Assembly: GCF_013408295.1 (NCBI RefSeq)
Contig: NZ_JACBYQ010000002.1
Span: 930,001 to 994,000, forward strand
Origin: Psychromicrobium silvestre
GTDB lineage: Bacteria; Actinomycetota; Actinomycetes; Actinomycetales; Micrococcaceae
Direction of reading: 5' to 3'
Length of the DNA: 64,000 nucleotides
Both the position numbers and the translations under genes were made by a program. The notes below the pieces were generated by a model, which made no database searches, was not told where the DNA came from, and saw nothing but the letters and a program-made list of their open reading frames with translations. Positions 16,060 through 24,302 of the stretch are shown piece by piece. Each line of letters starts with the position of its first letter. Position 1 is the first letter of the stretch.

Positions 16060-18318
16060 ATGGCCAAAGATACGTCTACGGCACTGCAACAGGATCCCGC
16101 TCTGCCGCCGGTGGCGGTGGATGCCGAGCGACTAGAGGCCGAGAGCCGGAAGTGGACTCCGGCGAAGGTTATCCTCTGGGTGCTGATCGCTCTGCTCGGC
16201 GGCTTCGCCTGGGTGATGATCGCGGTGGTCCGCGGTGAGACGGTGAATGCTATTTGGTTCGTCTTTGCGGCGGTATGCACCTACTTCATCGCCTATCGCT
16301 TCTACTCCAACTACCTTCAGAAATACCTGCTCAAACCGGACGATCGGCGAGCAACTCCGGCCGAGTACAAGGCTGACGGCAAGGACTATGCAGCCACCGA
16401 TCGAAGGATCCTCTTCGGGCATCACTTTGCCGCTATCGCCGGAGCCGGTCCGCTGGTGGGCCCGGTGCTGGCCGCACAGATGGGCTACCTGCCGGGCACG
16501 CTCTGGATCATCGTGGGCGTGGTGCTAGCCGGGGCGGTTCAGGATTATTTGGTGATGTTCTTCTCGATGCGCCGCGGCGGCCGTTCACTCGGCCAGATGG
16601 CTCGCGATGAGCTTGGCGTTATCGGCGGCACAGCTGCTTTGATCGCCACCATCGTCATTATGGTCATCATCGTGGCGATCCTTGCCTTGGTGGTGGTGAA
16701 CGCGCTGGCGGAGAGCCCTTGGGGTGTTTTCTCGGTCTCGATGACCATCCCGATTGCGCTCTTCATGGGCTGCTATTTGCGGTTCATTCGGCCCGGTAAG
16801 GTCACCGAGATTTCGATTATTGGCTTTGCCCTACTGATGCTGGCGATAATCGGCGGCGGCTGGGTCAGCCACACCGAGTGGGGGGAGGCCTTCTTCCACT
16901 TGGACAAGGTGACCATCGCCTGGGGCATCATCATCTACGGCTTCATCGCAGCCGTACTGCCGGTCTGGCTGCTATTGGCTCCGCGCGACTACCTCTCAAC
17001 CTTTATGAAGGTCGGGGTGATCGTGATGCTAGCTCTAGCCATCATCATTGTCCGCCCAGAGATCCAGGTGCCAGCCTTCAGCGAGTTTGCCAGCAAGGAC
17101 AATGGCCCGGTTTTCACCGGATCGATCTTCCCCTTCCTCTTCGTCACGATAGCCTGCGGGGCGTTATCCGGCTTCCATGCATTAATTTCCTCTGGAACCA
17201 CGCCTAAGTTGATCGAAAAGGAGCGGCAGACTCGGTTCATCGGTTACGGCGGCATGTTGATGGAATCCTTCGTTGCCATCATGGCCCTGGTCGCTGCGCT
17301 CTCCATTGATCGCGGCATCTACTTCGCTATGAACTCCTCAGCCGGGGCAACCGGTGGAACCGTGGAGGGCGCCGTTGCCTTCGTGAATTCCTTAGGCCTG
17401 AGCGGCGTTGACCTGAACCCGGATCTGCTCACTCAGACCGCGCAAAACGTTGGTGAGCAATCGATCATCTCTCGCACCGGCGGCGCCCCGACCCTTGCGG
17501 TGGGCTTGGCGCAGATCATGCACCAGTTTGTTGGCGGCCAGGCCTTCATGAGCTTCTGGTATCACTTCGCCATTATGTTCGAAGCTCTCTTTATCCTGAC
17601 CGCGGTCGACGCCGGTACTCGGGTTTCGCGGTTCATGCTGCAGGATGCTCTGGGCAACTTCATACCCAAGCTCAAGGACACTTCCTGGCGCCCAGGAGCC
17701 TGGGCCACCACCGCGATTATGGTGATCGCCTGGGGCGCCGTGTTGCTAATGGGAGTAACCGATCCACTCGGCGGAATCAACACTCTCTTCCCGCTATTCG
17801 GCATTGCCAATCAGCTGCTGGCGGCAATTGCGCTCGCAGTTTGCCTGGTGATCGTGGCTCGGAACGGTAGCTGGAAATATCTTTGGATCGTGGGCTTGCC
17901 GCTAGCCTTCGCTGCCGTGGTGACCATTACGGCGTCGTATCAGAAGATCTTCTCGCCGGTGCCCGCGGTCGGCTACTTCGCACAGAATGCAGCCTTCTCT
18001 CAGGCACTGGCCGACGGCAAGACCTCCTTCGGCACCGCCAAAACGGTACCCGCCATGGAAGCTGTGATTCGAAACACCATGATCCAAGGAGTGCTTTCGG
18101 TGATCTTCGTGGTGCTTTCGATCATCGTGATCTTGGTGGCTCTGTGGATGACCGCGCGAGCCTTCAGGGATCGGACCGTGACGAGCAATGAAGACCCGGC
18201 CGTGCGGTCGAAGATCTTTGCTCCAGCGGGCCTCATTGCCAGTGCGGCGGAGAAGGAAATTCAAGCCGAATGGGACGCGTTACCCGAGGCGGAGCGGAGG
18301 GTTAGTCATGGACACTAA
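16060..18318 (+). CDS. cstA: Carbon starvation protein A (CstA), pyruvate/peptide transporter
   Basis: This 752-residue integral membrane protein has some 16-18 hydrophobic helices. CstA signatures include FGHHFAAIAGAGPLVGPVLA near residue 130, GAVQDYLVMFFSMRRGGRS, the GFHALISSGTTPKLI segment and, in the C-terminal five-helix domain, NTLFPLFGIANQLLAAIAL. CstA family members import pyruvate or peptides when carbon runs low. The start is at 16060 with a perfect GGAGGAG; the open frame extends upstream but overlaps the cupin start. It overlaps by 11 bases the following small YbdD-family gene, the usual partner of CstA/BtsT transporters. Confidence 0.95.
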   Translation: MAKDTSTALQQDPALPPVAVDAERLEAESRKWTPAKVILWVLIALLGGFAWVMIAVVRGETVNAIWFVFAAVCTYFIAYRFYSNYLQKYLLKPDDRRATPAEYKADGKDYAATDRRILFGHHFAAIAGAGPLVGPVLAAQMGYLPGTLWIIVGVVLAGAVQDYLVMFFSMRRGGRSLGQMARDELGVIGGTAALIATIVIMVIIVAILALVVVNALAESPWGVFSVSMTIPIALFMGCYLRFIRPGKVTEISIIGFALLMLAIIGGGWVSHTEWGEAFFHLDKVTIAWGIIIYGFIAAVLPVWLLLAPRDYLSTFMKVGVIVMLALAIIIVRPEIQVPAFSEFASKDNGPVFTGSIFPFLFVTIACGALSGFHALISSGTTPKLIEKERQTRFIGYGGMLMESFVAIMALVAALSIDRGIYFAMNSSAGATGGTVEGAVAFVNSLGLSGVDLNPDLLTQTAQNVGEQSIISRTGGAPTLAVGLAQIMHQFVGGQAFMSFWYHFAIMFEALFILTAVDAGTRVSRFMLQDALGNFIPKLKDTSWRPGAWATTAIMVIAWGAVLLMGVTDPLGGINTLFPLFGIANQLLAAIALAVCLVIVARNGSWKYLWIVGLPLAFAAVVTITASYQKIFSPVPAVGYFAQNAAFSQALADGKTSFGTAKTVPAMEAVIRNTMIQGVLSVIFVVLSIIVILVALWMTARAFRDRTVTSNEDPAVRSKIFAPAGLIASAAEKEIQAEWDALPEAERRVSHGH

Positions 18319-18526
18319 TCCGACCGCGGGGCAGGGCGGCGCGATTCGAAAACTGATCGGATCGCTGTCCTGGTATGTCAAGGGCGTGCTGGGCGAGGAT
18401 TCCTATCTCAAGTACCGTGAGCATCGGCTGGCCACCCATCCGGGAGTGCCGATGCTCACGGAGCGTGAGTTCTGGCGGGACAAAATGGACCGGCAAGATG
18501 CAAATCCACAGGGCAGGTGCTGCTAG
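18308..18526 (+). CDS. ybdD: YbdD/YjiX family small protein
   Basis: This 72-residue protein of the DUF466 family almost always accompanies cstA. Typical features are KLIGSLSWYVKGVLGEDSYLKY, HPGVPMLTEREFWRDKMDRQ and the C-terminal NPQGRCC. The start codon at 18308 lies inside the last codons of cstA, so translation is probably coupled. Its role is unknown beyond association with the transporter. Its stop codon overlaps the stop of the opposing thioesterase gene by 4 bases. Confidence 0.9.
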   Translation: MDTNPTAGQGGAIRKLIGSLSWYVKGVLGEDSYLKYREHRLATHPGVPMLTEREFWRDKMDRQDANPQGRCC

Positions 18527-19023
18527 TACGGGAAGACTAAGAGGGTGCTGGAAGCGGTAGCGATCAACTTCCCAGCCGCATCAAAGACTTGACCTTCGGC
18601 GAAGGCGGCTCGACTGCCCGGTTTTGTCACCAGCCCGACGGCGGTTAGCTCCCCGGTGCTGGCGAGCACCGGTCGGAGGTAACTGATCTTGATTTCCAGT
18701 GAGGTGTAACCCTGACCCTGCGGGAGGGTGGTTTGAACGGCACAGCCGCAGACCGAGTCCAGCAGGGTGCAGACCACGCCACCGTGCACCGTGCCGATGG
18801 GGTTGTACTGAGACTCATCGGGGAGGCAGCTAAAGGTGACCTTGCCTGTTTCAGCCGAGACCGCCGTCATATTCATCAGCCCGGTGATGGGTGGCGGCGG
18901 AATCTTTCCATCAATCATGGCTTGCATGTATTCCAAGCCGCTCATGGTCTTGCTCAACTCGGCGCCGATCATCGGATCCTGCCAGCTGAGAGAGCGACTG
19001 CGTTCTGTTGTCGAATTGTCCAT
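18523..19023 (-). CDS. PaaI-type hotdog-fold thioesterase
   Basis: This 166-residue acyl-CoA thioesterase-like protein has the PaaI/4HBT signature YNPIGTVHGGVVCTLLDSVCG at about residues 72-92, read in two parts (NPIGTVHGG, CTLLDSVCG), followed by TSLEIKISYLRPV. These enzymes hydrolyse acyl- or phenylacetyl-CoA thioesters. There is no paa gene nearby, so the substrate is open. Start is the ATG at 19023 with a weak AGGT. The gene is convergent with, and overlaps by 4 bases, the YbdD-type gene. Confidence 0.87.
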   Translation of the reverse strand: MDNSTTERSRSLSWQDPMIGAELSKTMSGLEYMQAMIDGKIPPPPITGLMNMTAVSAETGKVTFSCLPDESQYNPIGTVHGGVVCTLLDSVCGCAVQTTLPQGQGYTSLEIKISYLRPVLASTGELTAVGLVTKPGSRAAFAEGQVFDAAGKLIATASSTLLVFPY

Positions 19024-19059
19024 GGACCTAAAGTACCGCAGACGTTACTCGTCGGTAGG

Positions 19060-19467
19060 TTAATCCGCTCCGGTATCACAATAGGCCTTGGCAAAGAGCC
19101 TGCTTTGTTTTTTATCGAGGTGGTTGATCCGGTCTTTGAGTACCGAGGTGGTGACCCAGAGGCTGTCTGCGAGCTCTTCGATGGAGAGCGCCCAGCGTTT
19201 ATGTCGGAGCAGTTCATCGAAGGGGATTAGCCGCCGGGCGGTCTCTGCCCGGACGGCTTCTTCGATTGCCGCACTCTGCCTGCTGGTATGCCCTCTTTCG
19301 ATGTGGATCAGCTCGTGGGTGAGCGAACAGCGCCGCTCGACCTGGAAGAGGCGACGATCCAGCCAAATCTGCGAGACGCCGTCGGTCAGCGCGCTTTTGT
19401 GATTTAGCTCAGTCCAAATCACGGTGATCTGCGGCATCTCCCGCAGCAAGCGCCAAGGGTGGAACAT
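19060..19467 (-). CDS. ImmA/IrrE-like zinc metallopeptidase domain protein
   Basis: This compact 135-residue protein has HELIHIERGH (HExxH zinc motif) at about residues 51-60, preceded by IWLDRRLFQVERRCSLT. A C-terminal helical part holds SIEELADSLWVTTSVLKDRI. It belongs to the ImmA/IrrE group, which in integrative elements cleaves a partner XRE repressor. It lies 51 bases downstream of an XRE gene on the same strand, fitting such a pair, but this short form is also found alone in Micrococcaceae chromosomes. Catalytic activity is likely since the motif is intact; the target is inferred only. Confidence 0.8.
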   Translation of the reverse strand: MFHPWRLLREMPQITVIWTELNHKSALTDGVSQIWLDRRLFQVERRCSLTHELIHIERGHTSRQSAAIEEAVRAETARRLIPFDELLRHKRWALSIEELADSLWVTTSVLKDRINHLDKKQSRLFAKAYCDTGAD

Positions 19468-19518
19468 GCTGCAATCATATGCAAGGGCTCTGACAGTGAG
19501 CCGGGCTACGGGCTGTTC

Positions 19519-20052
19519 TTATTTCCTGCGCCAGCGCTGCTTGGACTCTTGAGTTTCTTCGCCGATGGTGTCGAAACCCTGTTCGGCTTGTTTGCCCGCG
19601 CTATCGCTGGAGTCTGCCGCGAGTGAGAGTTCGTCGGAGGACTTTTTCGAGGCTTTTCTGACGTCCTTGCTACTGGCCGGAGCTGCATCCTCTGCGGATT
19701 CCGAGACTGCGGTTCTGATCAATCTCAGCAGCGCCTCGGTCATCTCGGATGACAGGTTCTCGGTGCGCTCCGGGAGTCTGGTGGCGAGTTCTGAGTTGAC
19801 GCCTTCGACGTCCAATCCGAGGTCCACGGCATAGGCGAGGATGACTTCACGGACCGGAATTTTCAGCATCTCACTGAGCGCGCGAAAGGTATCGGTGTTC
19901 TTCGGCCAGCTTTTCGGTCCAGAGTTCGCCAACTCATGGAGGTATTGAAATTTCAAGCTGTAGCCGGCCGATTCTGCCCTGGCAGCGAGGTCTCGATAGG
20001 ACAGTCCGGAAGCGGCCCGCTCGGTCCTAATCAATTCACTGATCGATTGCAT
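19519..20052 (-). CDS. XRE-like HTH regulator with charged tail
   Basis: The N-terminal half of this 177-residue protein is an XRE-like domain ([20 protein letters not shown], then LKFQYLHELANSG and TFRALSEMLKIPVREVILAYA), reminiscent of actinophage immunity regulators. The C-terminal half (about 100-177) is low-complexity, rich in Ser, Asp, Glu and Lys. I choose the ATG at 20052, with GGAAGAG upstream; the frame stays open further upstream, but that part is AT-rich promoter-like DNA. It precedes the ImmA-like gene and is divergent from a second small HTH gene, with 254 bases between. It is likely the repressor of a two-way switch. Confidence 0.72.
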   Translation of the reverse strand: MQSISELIRTERAASGLSYRDLAARAESAGYSLKFQYLHELANSGPKSWPKNTDTFRALSEMLKIPVREVILAYAVDLGLDVEGVNSELATRLPERTENLSSEMTEALLRLIRTAVSESAEDAAPASSKDVRKASKKSSDELSLAADSSDSAGKQAEQGFDTIGEETQESKQRWRRK

Positions 20053-20214
20053 TCGGCTAAATCTCTTCCATGGGAGCTGGCAACCCCTGTTCGGGTTGTC
20101 AGTTGACGACACGAAAAGCTTACCTAACCGTCTACTAAAAGTTGATGATGTGGCGGTGTTAATTCTCAACGTTCTAAAGGCAATCGCGCCTTGGGCCCCA
20201 GCTAGGCGTCTACC

Positions 20215-20252
20215 AATTGTCATAAGATCGTATACCACTAATTGACATAAAA
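20215..20252 (+). promoter_or_regulatory. Direct repeats and -35-like TTGACA in a divergent HTH control region
   Basis: AATTGTCATAAGA (20215-20227) and AATTGACATAAAA (20240-20252) are near-identical direct repeats 25 bases apart, in an AT-rich island between two divergent HTH genes. The second contains TTGACA (20242-20247), a perfect -35 hexamer about 65 bases before the rightward GTG. They may be operators overlapping a promoter. Confidence 0.45.
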
Positions 20253-20306
20253 TAAACCAGTAAGGGACACTTATCGCAGTTTTATCCATTTGTTAGGAGG
20301 TGTGAG

Positions 20307-20582
20307 GTGAGGCTAAAGAGCGCAGAAACTATGCGTGCATTGATGAGGCAAGAGAATTTGTCCATCGGTGCTTTGGCGACTGACGCTAAGTGCTCGAAGG
20401 GGTTCATCTCGCATTTATTGGCGGGGCGACGGACCTCCTGTACAGCGGGTTTGGCTGCTCGGATCTGCCAAGTTCTGGGGGTGCCGTTGACCGTGCTCTT
20501 TGAGATGGCCAGGCCGGTTGATCCGGATGCTCTGACCAGGCTGCGTAAATTGAATAGACTCCCTCACCGCGAACCTCGTTAG
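20307..20582 (+). CDS. Small XRE-family HTH protein
   Basis: The protein has 91 residues, nearly all an XRE helix-turn-helix: MRALMRQENLSIGALATDAK, CSKGFISHLLAGRRTSC, AARICQVLGVPLTVLFEM. It resembles excise/Cro-size phage regulators. The GTG start at 20307 is supported by AGGAGG six bases upstream. It is divergent from a second XRE gene and followed, 54 bases on, by bpa. It could be the opposing regulator of a switch derived from a mobile element, or a host regulator of bpa. No phage structural or integration gene is nearby. Confidence 0.8.
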   Translation: MRLKSAETMRALMRQENLSIGALATDAKCSKGFISHLLAGRRTSCTAGLAARICQVLGVPLTVLFEMARPVDPDALTRLRKLNRLPHREPR

Positions 20583-20636
20583 CTGTGCTGGGGAACAGCA
20601 GATGGGTAGCTCGGCTGCTCGTGAGAGGATTGCATT

Positions 20637-21227
20637 ATGAGCGATCCCTATCCCGAGAACTCGCAGGAATCCGCTGCAGAAGGTCGACCGGCGGCCGGCG
20701 ATAATCCTGCCCAGCAGGAACCTTTGCGCCCTCGTAACGGGGTGCAGGAACTGGTGGACGAGCCCGCTAAGGTAATGCGGATCGGAACGATGGTCCGTCA
20801 GCTGTTGGAGGAAGTGAAGAGTGCGCCCCTCGATGAAGCTGCGCGAACTCGACTGGCTGAGATTCACCAGCGATCCATTAAGGAACTCGAGGATGGCCTG
20901 TCTCCAGACTTGGTGCAGGAATTGCACCGAATCAGCCTGCCCTTCACCGATGACGTGGTGCCTTCCGAGGCCGAGCTGCGGATCGCGCAGGCGCAGTTGG
21001 TGGGCTGGCTAGAAGGACTCTTTCACGGCATCCAGACGGCCATGGCAGCCCAGCAGCTCGCCAACCAGCACACCGCCGCGCAGCTTCAGCTGCGTCAGCT
21101 CCCACCGGGCACCATGATCGCCCCCGGAGTGGTGATCGGAGAGAACGGTGAGCCGCAGCGAGCCCCCGGTCATTCGCAAGCTCCTGCGCAAGATGACGGT
21201 GCGCAATCGCCCGGACAGTATCTCTGA
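20637..21227 (+). CDS. bpa: Bacterial proteasome activator Bpa/PafE
   Basis: This 196-residue protein carries the well-conserved Bpa core: VDEPAKVMRIGTMVRQLLEE at about 40-59, RSIKELEDGLSPDLVQEL at 80-97, RIAQAQLVGWLEGLFHGIQT at 115-134. It ends in GQYL, the docking motif that opens the 20S proteasome gate in Mycobacterium tuberculosis. Bpa forms a ring on the 20S core and feeds unfolded proteins without ATP. The N-terminus is acidic and disordered. The start at 20637 has GAGAGGA upstream. No proteasome core or pup genes are in this window. It is followed by an unknown gene 13 bases on, probably co-transcribed. Confidence 0.93.
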   Translation: MSDPYPENSQESAAEGRPAAGDNPAQQEPLRPRNGVQELVDEPAKVMRIGTMVRQLLEEVKSAPLDEAARTRLAEIHQRSIKELEDGLSPDLVQELHRISLPFTDDVVPSEAELRIAQAQLVGWLEGLFHGIQTAMAAQQLANQHTAAQLQLRQLPPGTMIAPGVVIGENGEPQRAPGHSQAPAQDDGAQSPGQYL

Positions 21228-21240
21228 GTAGGGCTCACCG

Positions 21241-21696
21241 GTGATGGCGCTTTTCGGCAGATTCTCCGCAGCGCGCCGTGATGAGTCCGAGCTTGGCCGC
21301 GGACTATGGCGGCGGGCGCATGATCGGTTTCGCCGTGGCCTGGATAGATTCCATCAGATGCTAGAAGGCATTGATCAAGACGAGCTGCTTGAGCAGCTAG
21401 TGCCGGTGGCCAATGAATTAGCGGATCTGCTGCCCAGAGTGCGCACGGTGTGTGTGGCTGCGCAGCGACGGGCGCCCAGCGAGGGGCTTGACGTGCCCCC
21501 GGGGCGATTCACCGAGATTCATCGCGAACTCACCAGGGCCGGAACTGCTCTGGCCACTGCCGCCGAGGCCGTGGCAATGGCTAGGTTGACGGGGGAGCTG
21601 CAGGCGGTGGACGCCGTCGCGCGCCGGGCTGCACAGGTTACCGGGCACATTGAGACGGCCGAAAGACTGAGCCTCCTAACAGAATCGAACTGTTGA
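21241..21696 (+). CDS. Unknown protein downstream of bpa, overlaps tRNA-Thr
   Basis: I do not recognise this 151-residue protein. It is Arg-rich at the N-terminus (FRRGLDRFHQMLEGIDQDELLEQLVPVANEL, in pieces), largely alpha-helical and amphipathic, without signal peptide or membrane helix. It starts at GTG 21241 or ATG 21244, just after bpa, so co-translation with bpa is likely. Its last nine codons run antisense into the 3' part of the tRNA-Thr gene, and its stop codon lies within the tRNA's T-arm. The final residues (LTESNC) are therefore dictated by tRNA sequence. Helical content and position suggest a partner of Bpa, which is inference. Confidence 0.7.
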   Translation: MMALFGRFSAARRDESELGRGLWRRAHDRFRRGLDRFHQMLEGIDQDELLEQLVPVANELADLLPRVRTVCVAAQRRAPSEGLDVPPGRFTEIHRELTRAGTALATAAEAVAMARLTGELQAVDAVARRAAQVTGHIETAERLSLLTESNC

Positions 21697-21742
21697 CCTT
21701 TTCATTACGAGTGAAACGCTCTACCGACTGAGCTAAGGAGGC
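21671..21742 (-). tRNA. tRNA-Thr (anticodon CGT)
   Basis: The minus strand reads as a 72-base cloverleaf. The acceptor stem is GCCTCCT / AGGAGGC, the D-arm includes AGCTCAGTCGGTAGAGC, the anticodon arm TTTCA-CTCGTAA-TGAAA gives anticodon CGT, and the T-loop is GTTCGATTC. CCA is not encoded. A promoter-like pair lies upstream at 21783-21811. The 3' end is overlapped antisense by the gene ending at 21696. Confidence 0.96.
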
Positions 21743-21782
21743 GTGGTCGTCCCCAGCCAAGGCTGGAACGACGCACCAAACA

Positions 21783-21811
21783 ACTCTAAGTGAGACTCTC
21801 GGCTGGGTCAA
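21783..21811 (-). promoter_or_regulatory. Promoter of tRNA-Thr
   Basis: On the minus strand TTGACC (21806-21811) and TAGAGT (21783-21788) are separated by 17 bases, about 40 bases upstream of the tRNA 5' end. This is a good sigma-70-type match. Confidence 0.6.
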
Positions 21812-21937
21812 AACGTTTCCCGCTGTTCACCCGGCTTTCTCCCGGCATTCAAGGTCCCGCCCGCTGCTGCGGGCATCCTGGAATGGACAACACGGTGGTT
21901 GGCCAGGGTGCTTTCGCCACTAACGGAGGGGAGCAGC

Positions 21938-22654
21938 ATGAGCTTTGCGAAGCAGAGAAGTGAAGGGCAGGCTCCGGCATCCGAGCTCAGGCTCGCCGTC
22001 CTGGACATGTCCGGCACGACGGTGACCGATGGTGGCTTGGTGGAAGAAGCCTTTGCCGGGGCGGTGGCTCCCGAAGGAGTTCTCCGGGGCAGCGAGCGGT
22101 TCCACACCATGCTCGAATACTTTCGAGAAAACATGGGCCTGTCCAAGATCTCGGTTTTCCAAAACCTCTTCAGCGACAGCCCGGAGAAAGCCGAACGGGT
22201 CAACCGATCCTTCGAGCAGGGCTATGACCAGGTAATTTCTGCCGGTGGCTTACAAGCCATCCCCGGTGCCGAAGCCACCATTGACCACCTCCGCAGCGAC
22301 GGCATCAAGGTATGCCTGAGCACCGGATTCGCTCGCCACACCCAGAACAGCATGTTGGAGTCGCTGGGCTGGATGGGCCTGGCGGATCTGAGCCTCTGCC
22401 CCGCGGATGCGGGCCGTGGTGGCCCCTATCCGGACATCATCCTGACCGCCGTATTGGCCCTGGACCTCGCGGACGTACGACAAGTCCTGGTACTGGGGGA
22501 TACCACCTCGGATATCCAATCCGGGCTGCGTTCCGGGGCGTCCCTGGTAGTGGGGGTGCGCACCGGTGTGCATACAGAGGCTGCGCTGAGAGTGGCCGGG
22601 GCGCACGACGTCGTGCCCTCCGTTGCCGAACTCCCCACCTTGCTAGTGGGCTAA
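21938..22654 (+). CDS. Phosphonatase-like HAD-superfamily hydrolase
   Basis: This 238-residue HAD hydrolase has motif I LDMSGTTVTDGG (Asp nucleophile; DxSGTT form as in phosphonatases), motif II CLSTGFARHTQ and a motif III/IV region with VLVLGDTTSDIQSGLRSGA. It resembles the phosphonatase-like family found next to 2-aminoethylphosphonate genes, but none are here. The helical cap (about 30-95) lacks an obvious Lys-containing phosphonoacetaldehyde signature that I can confirm, so the substrate is uncertain. The ATG at 21938 is chosen for GGAGGGGAG upstream. It is convergent with the TAP-like hydrolase, with only 7 bases between stops. Confidence 0.82.
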   Translation: MSFAKQRSEGQAPASELRLAVLDMSGTTVTDGGLVEEAFAGAVAPEGVLRGSERFHTMLEYFRENMGLSKISVFQNLFSDSPEKAERVNRSFEQGYDQVISAGGLQAIPGAEATIDHLRSDGIKVCLSTGFARHTQNSMLESLGWMGLADLSLCPADAGRGGPYPDIILTAVLALDLADVRQVLVLGDTTSDIQSGLRSGASLVVGVRTGVHTEAALRVAGAHDVVPSVAELPTLLVG

Positions 22655-22661
22655 GCCGGAG

Positions 22662-24215
22662 CTAGCACTGCAAGCCATCTTTCGGGGTGCTGCCATCCAC
22701 AAAGTAGGAGTCCACGGCGTTCTGCACACAGGCATTGGAACGCCCATAGGCGGTGTGTCCGTCGCCGTCCCAAGTGACCAATACTCCGGAAGCCAACTGC
22801 TTCCGCAGGGCCTGCGCCCACTGATAGGGCGTGGCTGGATCACGAGTGGTGCCGATCACCACAATGGGGCCGGTACCTTTGGCCGCGATGGGGTGCGGGG
22901 TGACCTTGGATTTATAGGGCCAGTCCTTGCAGGTCAATCCCGAGTAGCCCAGGTATTTACCGAAGGTGGGGGAGGCGGCTTGCAGGGCCTTCGATTCGGC
23001 GCGCAGGGCGGTGATATCGGTGGTCATTTGGTAGTCCAGGCAATTGATTGCGGTGAAGGCGAAGGCGGAGTTAGAACTGTACTTTCCGGTGTTCGGATCG
23101 CGGTCCGCTGCGTAATCGGCCAGCGACATCATGGCATTCGGATCACCGTTGAAGGCATCGGTCAGGGCCTTCTGCAGGACGTCCCACAAATCTGTGGAGT
23201 ACATTGCCAGCGATAGCCCCGAGCTGAAACCCGAGCCGGTGAGCAGGCGCCCATCCTGCGTCTTCTGGGGAGTTTTCTCGTAGCTGGCATTGAGGTCTCT
23301 GATTTGTTGCACGGCCTCGTCGGCGGTTCCTCGCACTGGGCAATCGGCGGACTGGACGCATTGCTCGGCCCAGGAGTGCAGTGCCGCCTCGAAGGCTTTG
23401 GCCTGGCCCATGCCCAGGGTCTCCACGGTCAGAGTCGGATCCAGCGCACCGTCAAGGACGAATTTGCCCACTTTGCTCGGGAATAGATCGGCATAGCTGG
23501 CCCCGAGCTTGGTGCCGTAGGAGAAGCCCAGGTAGTCCAGCTTCTGCTCGTTCAGCACGCCGCGCAAAATGTCCATGTCCTTGACCGAGGAAACTGTGTC
23601 CACGAAACCTAGGACGTCTCCGGTGTTCTTCACACACTGCGCCACATCGCTCTTATTCTGAGTCTCGTAGGCAGCCAAGCCGGCATTGGTGTCCAGGTCG
23701 TAGTCTTGCTGGCGTTCCTCATCCATGGCTGCGTCACTAATGCACTTCACCGGAGCCGAACGTTTCACCCCGCGCGGGTCGAAGCCGACGATATCGTAGG
23801 AGCCGCGCAGCTTCGAGGAAAACAAGCTGCTGCTGTCGGCGACCATATCGTAGCCGGAGCCGCCTGGACCACCGGGGTTGATCAACAGGGAGCCCTTTTT
23901 GGTGCCACTGGCGGGCAGCTTCACCACCGCGAGTTCAATGCTCTGCCCCTCCGGATGGCTGTAGTCCATCGGCACCTTGACCTTGGCGCAGCGCATCGCT
24001 TGCTCGCAACTGGTCCAGGTCACCTGCTGGGTGTAGAACTCCAGCAGGTTCTGCGGAACGTCCTGGATCGCCGTCGGGTCCTGGCTGCCTTGAGTATTCG
24101 TGCCGGTACCCGGGAAAAGCGGGACGCAGGCAGTGAGGCTGAGTAAGCCAATCACGACGACGGTGAGCGACTTGGTAGCTCGGCTGAGCAACCGGGGCGG
24201 ACGAGCGGTCTTCAT
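22662..24215 (-). CDS. TAP-like alpha/beta hydrolase lipoprotein (tripeptidyl aminopeptidase type)
   Basis: This 517-residue exported hydrolase has a lipoprotein signal (LLSLTAC lipobox at about residue 30) and an alpha/beta hydrolase core with oxyanion segment LLINPGGPGGSGYD. The nucleophile elbow is LGFSYGTKLGASYA, the C-terminal TAP-like domain has GTGPIVVIGTTRDPATPY, and DGDGHTAYGRSN carries the catalytic His. Streptomyces SlpD/E and tripeptidyl aminopeptidases share this architecture; they trim peptides outside the membrane. Start at ATG 24215 has CAGGAG upstream; a longer frame begins in untranslated sequence. It lies downstream of holB on the same strand but with an 87-base gap, so it is probably separate. 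Confidence 0.9.
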   Translation of the reverse strand: MKTARPPRLLSRATKSLTVVVIGLLSLTACVPLFPGTGTNTQGSQDPTAIQDVPQNLLEFYTQQVTWTSCEQAMRCAKVKVPMDYSHPEGQSIELAVVKLPASGTKKGSLLINPGGPGGSGYDMVADSSSLFSSKLRGSYDIVGFDPRGVKRSAPVKCISDAAMDEERQQDYDLDTNAGLAAYETQNKSDVAQCVKNTGDVLGFVDTVSSVKDMDILRGVLNEQKLDYLGFSYGTKLGASYADLFPSKVGKFVLDGALDPTLTVETLGMGQAKAFEAALHSWAEQCVQSADCPVRGTADEAVQQIRDLNASYEKTPQKTQDGRLLTGSGFSSGLSLAMYSTDLWDVLQKALTDAFNGDPNAMMSLADYAADRDPNTGKYSSNSAFAFTAINCLDYQMTTDITALRAESKALQAASPTFGKYLGYSGLTCKDWPYKSKVTPHPIAAKGTGPIVVIGTTRDPATPYQWAQALRKQLASGVLVTWDGDGHTAYGRSNACVQNAVDSYFVDGSTPKDGLQC

Positions 24216-24302
24216 AGCGGCTCCTGCATCGGTGGGCATACCGCTTAAATCTATCCTGCTCGGGCCGTGCCAGCTCACTGGTCGGGGATTTTCGAGCAGG
24301 AT

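Noticed and set aside
19060-20582. Prophage or integrative element
   Set aside because: HTH and ImmA genes alone are insufficient; no integrase, excision site pair, or structural gene. The adjacent tRNA-Thr shows no second 3'-end copy that I could find.
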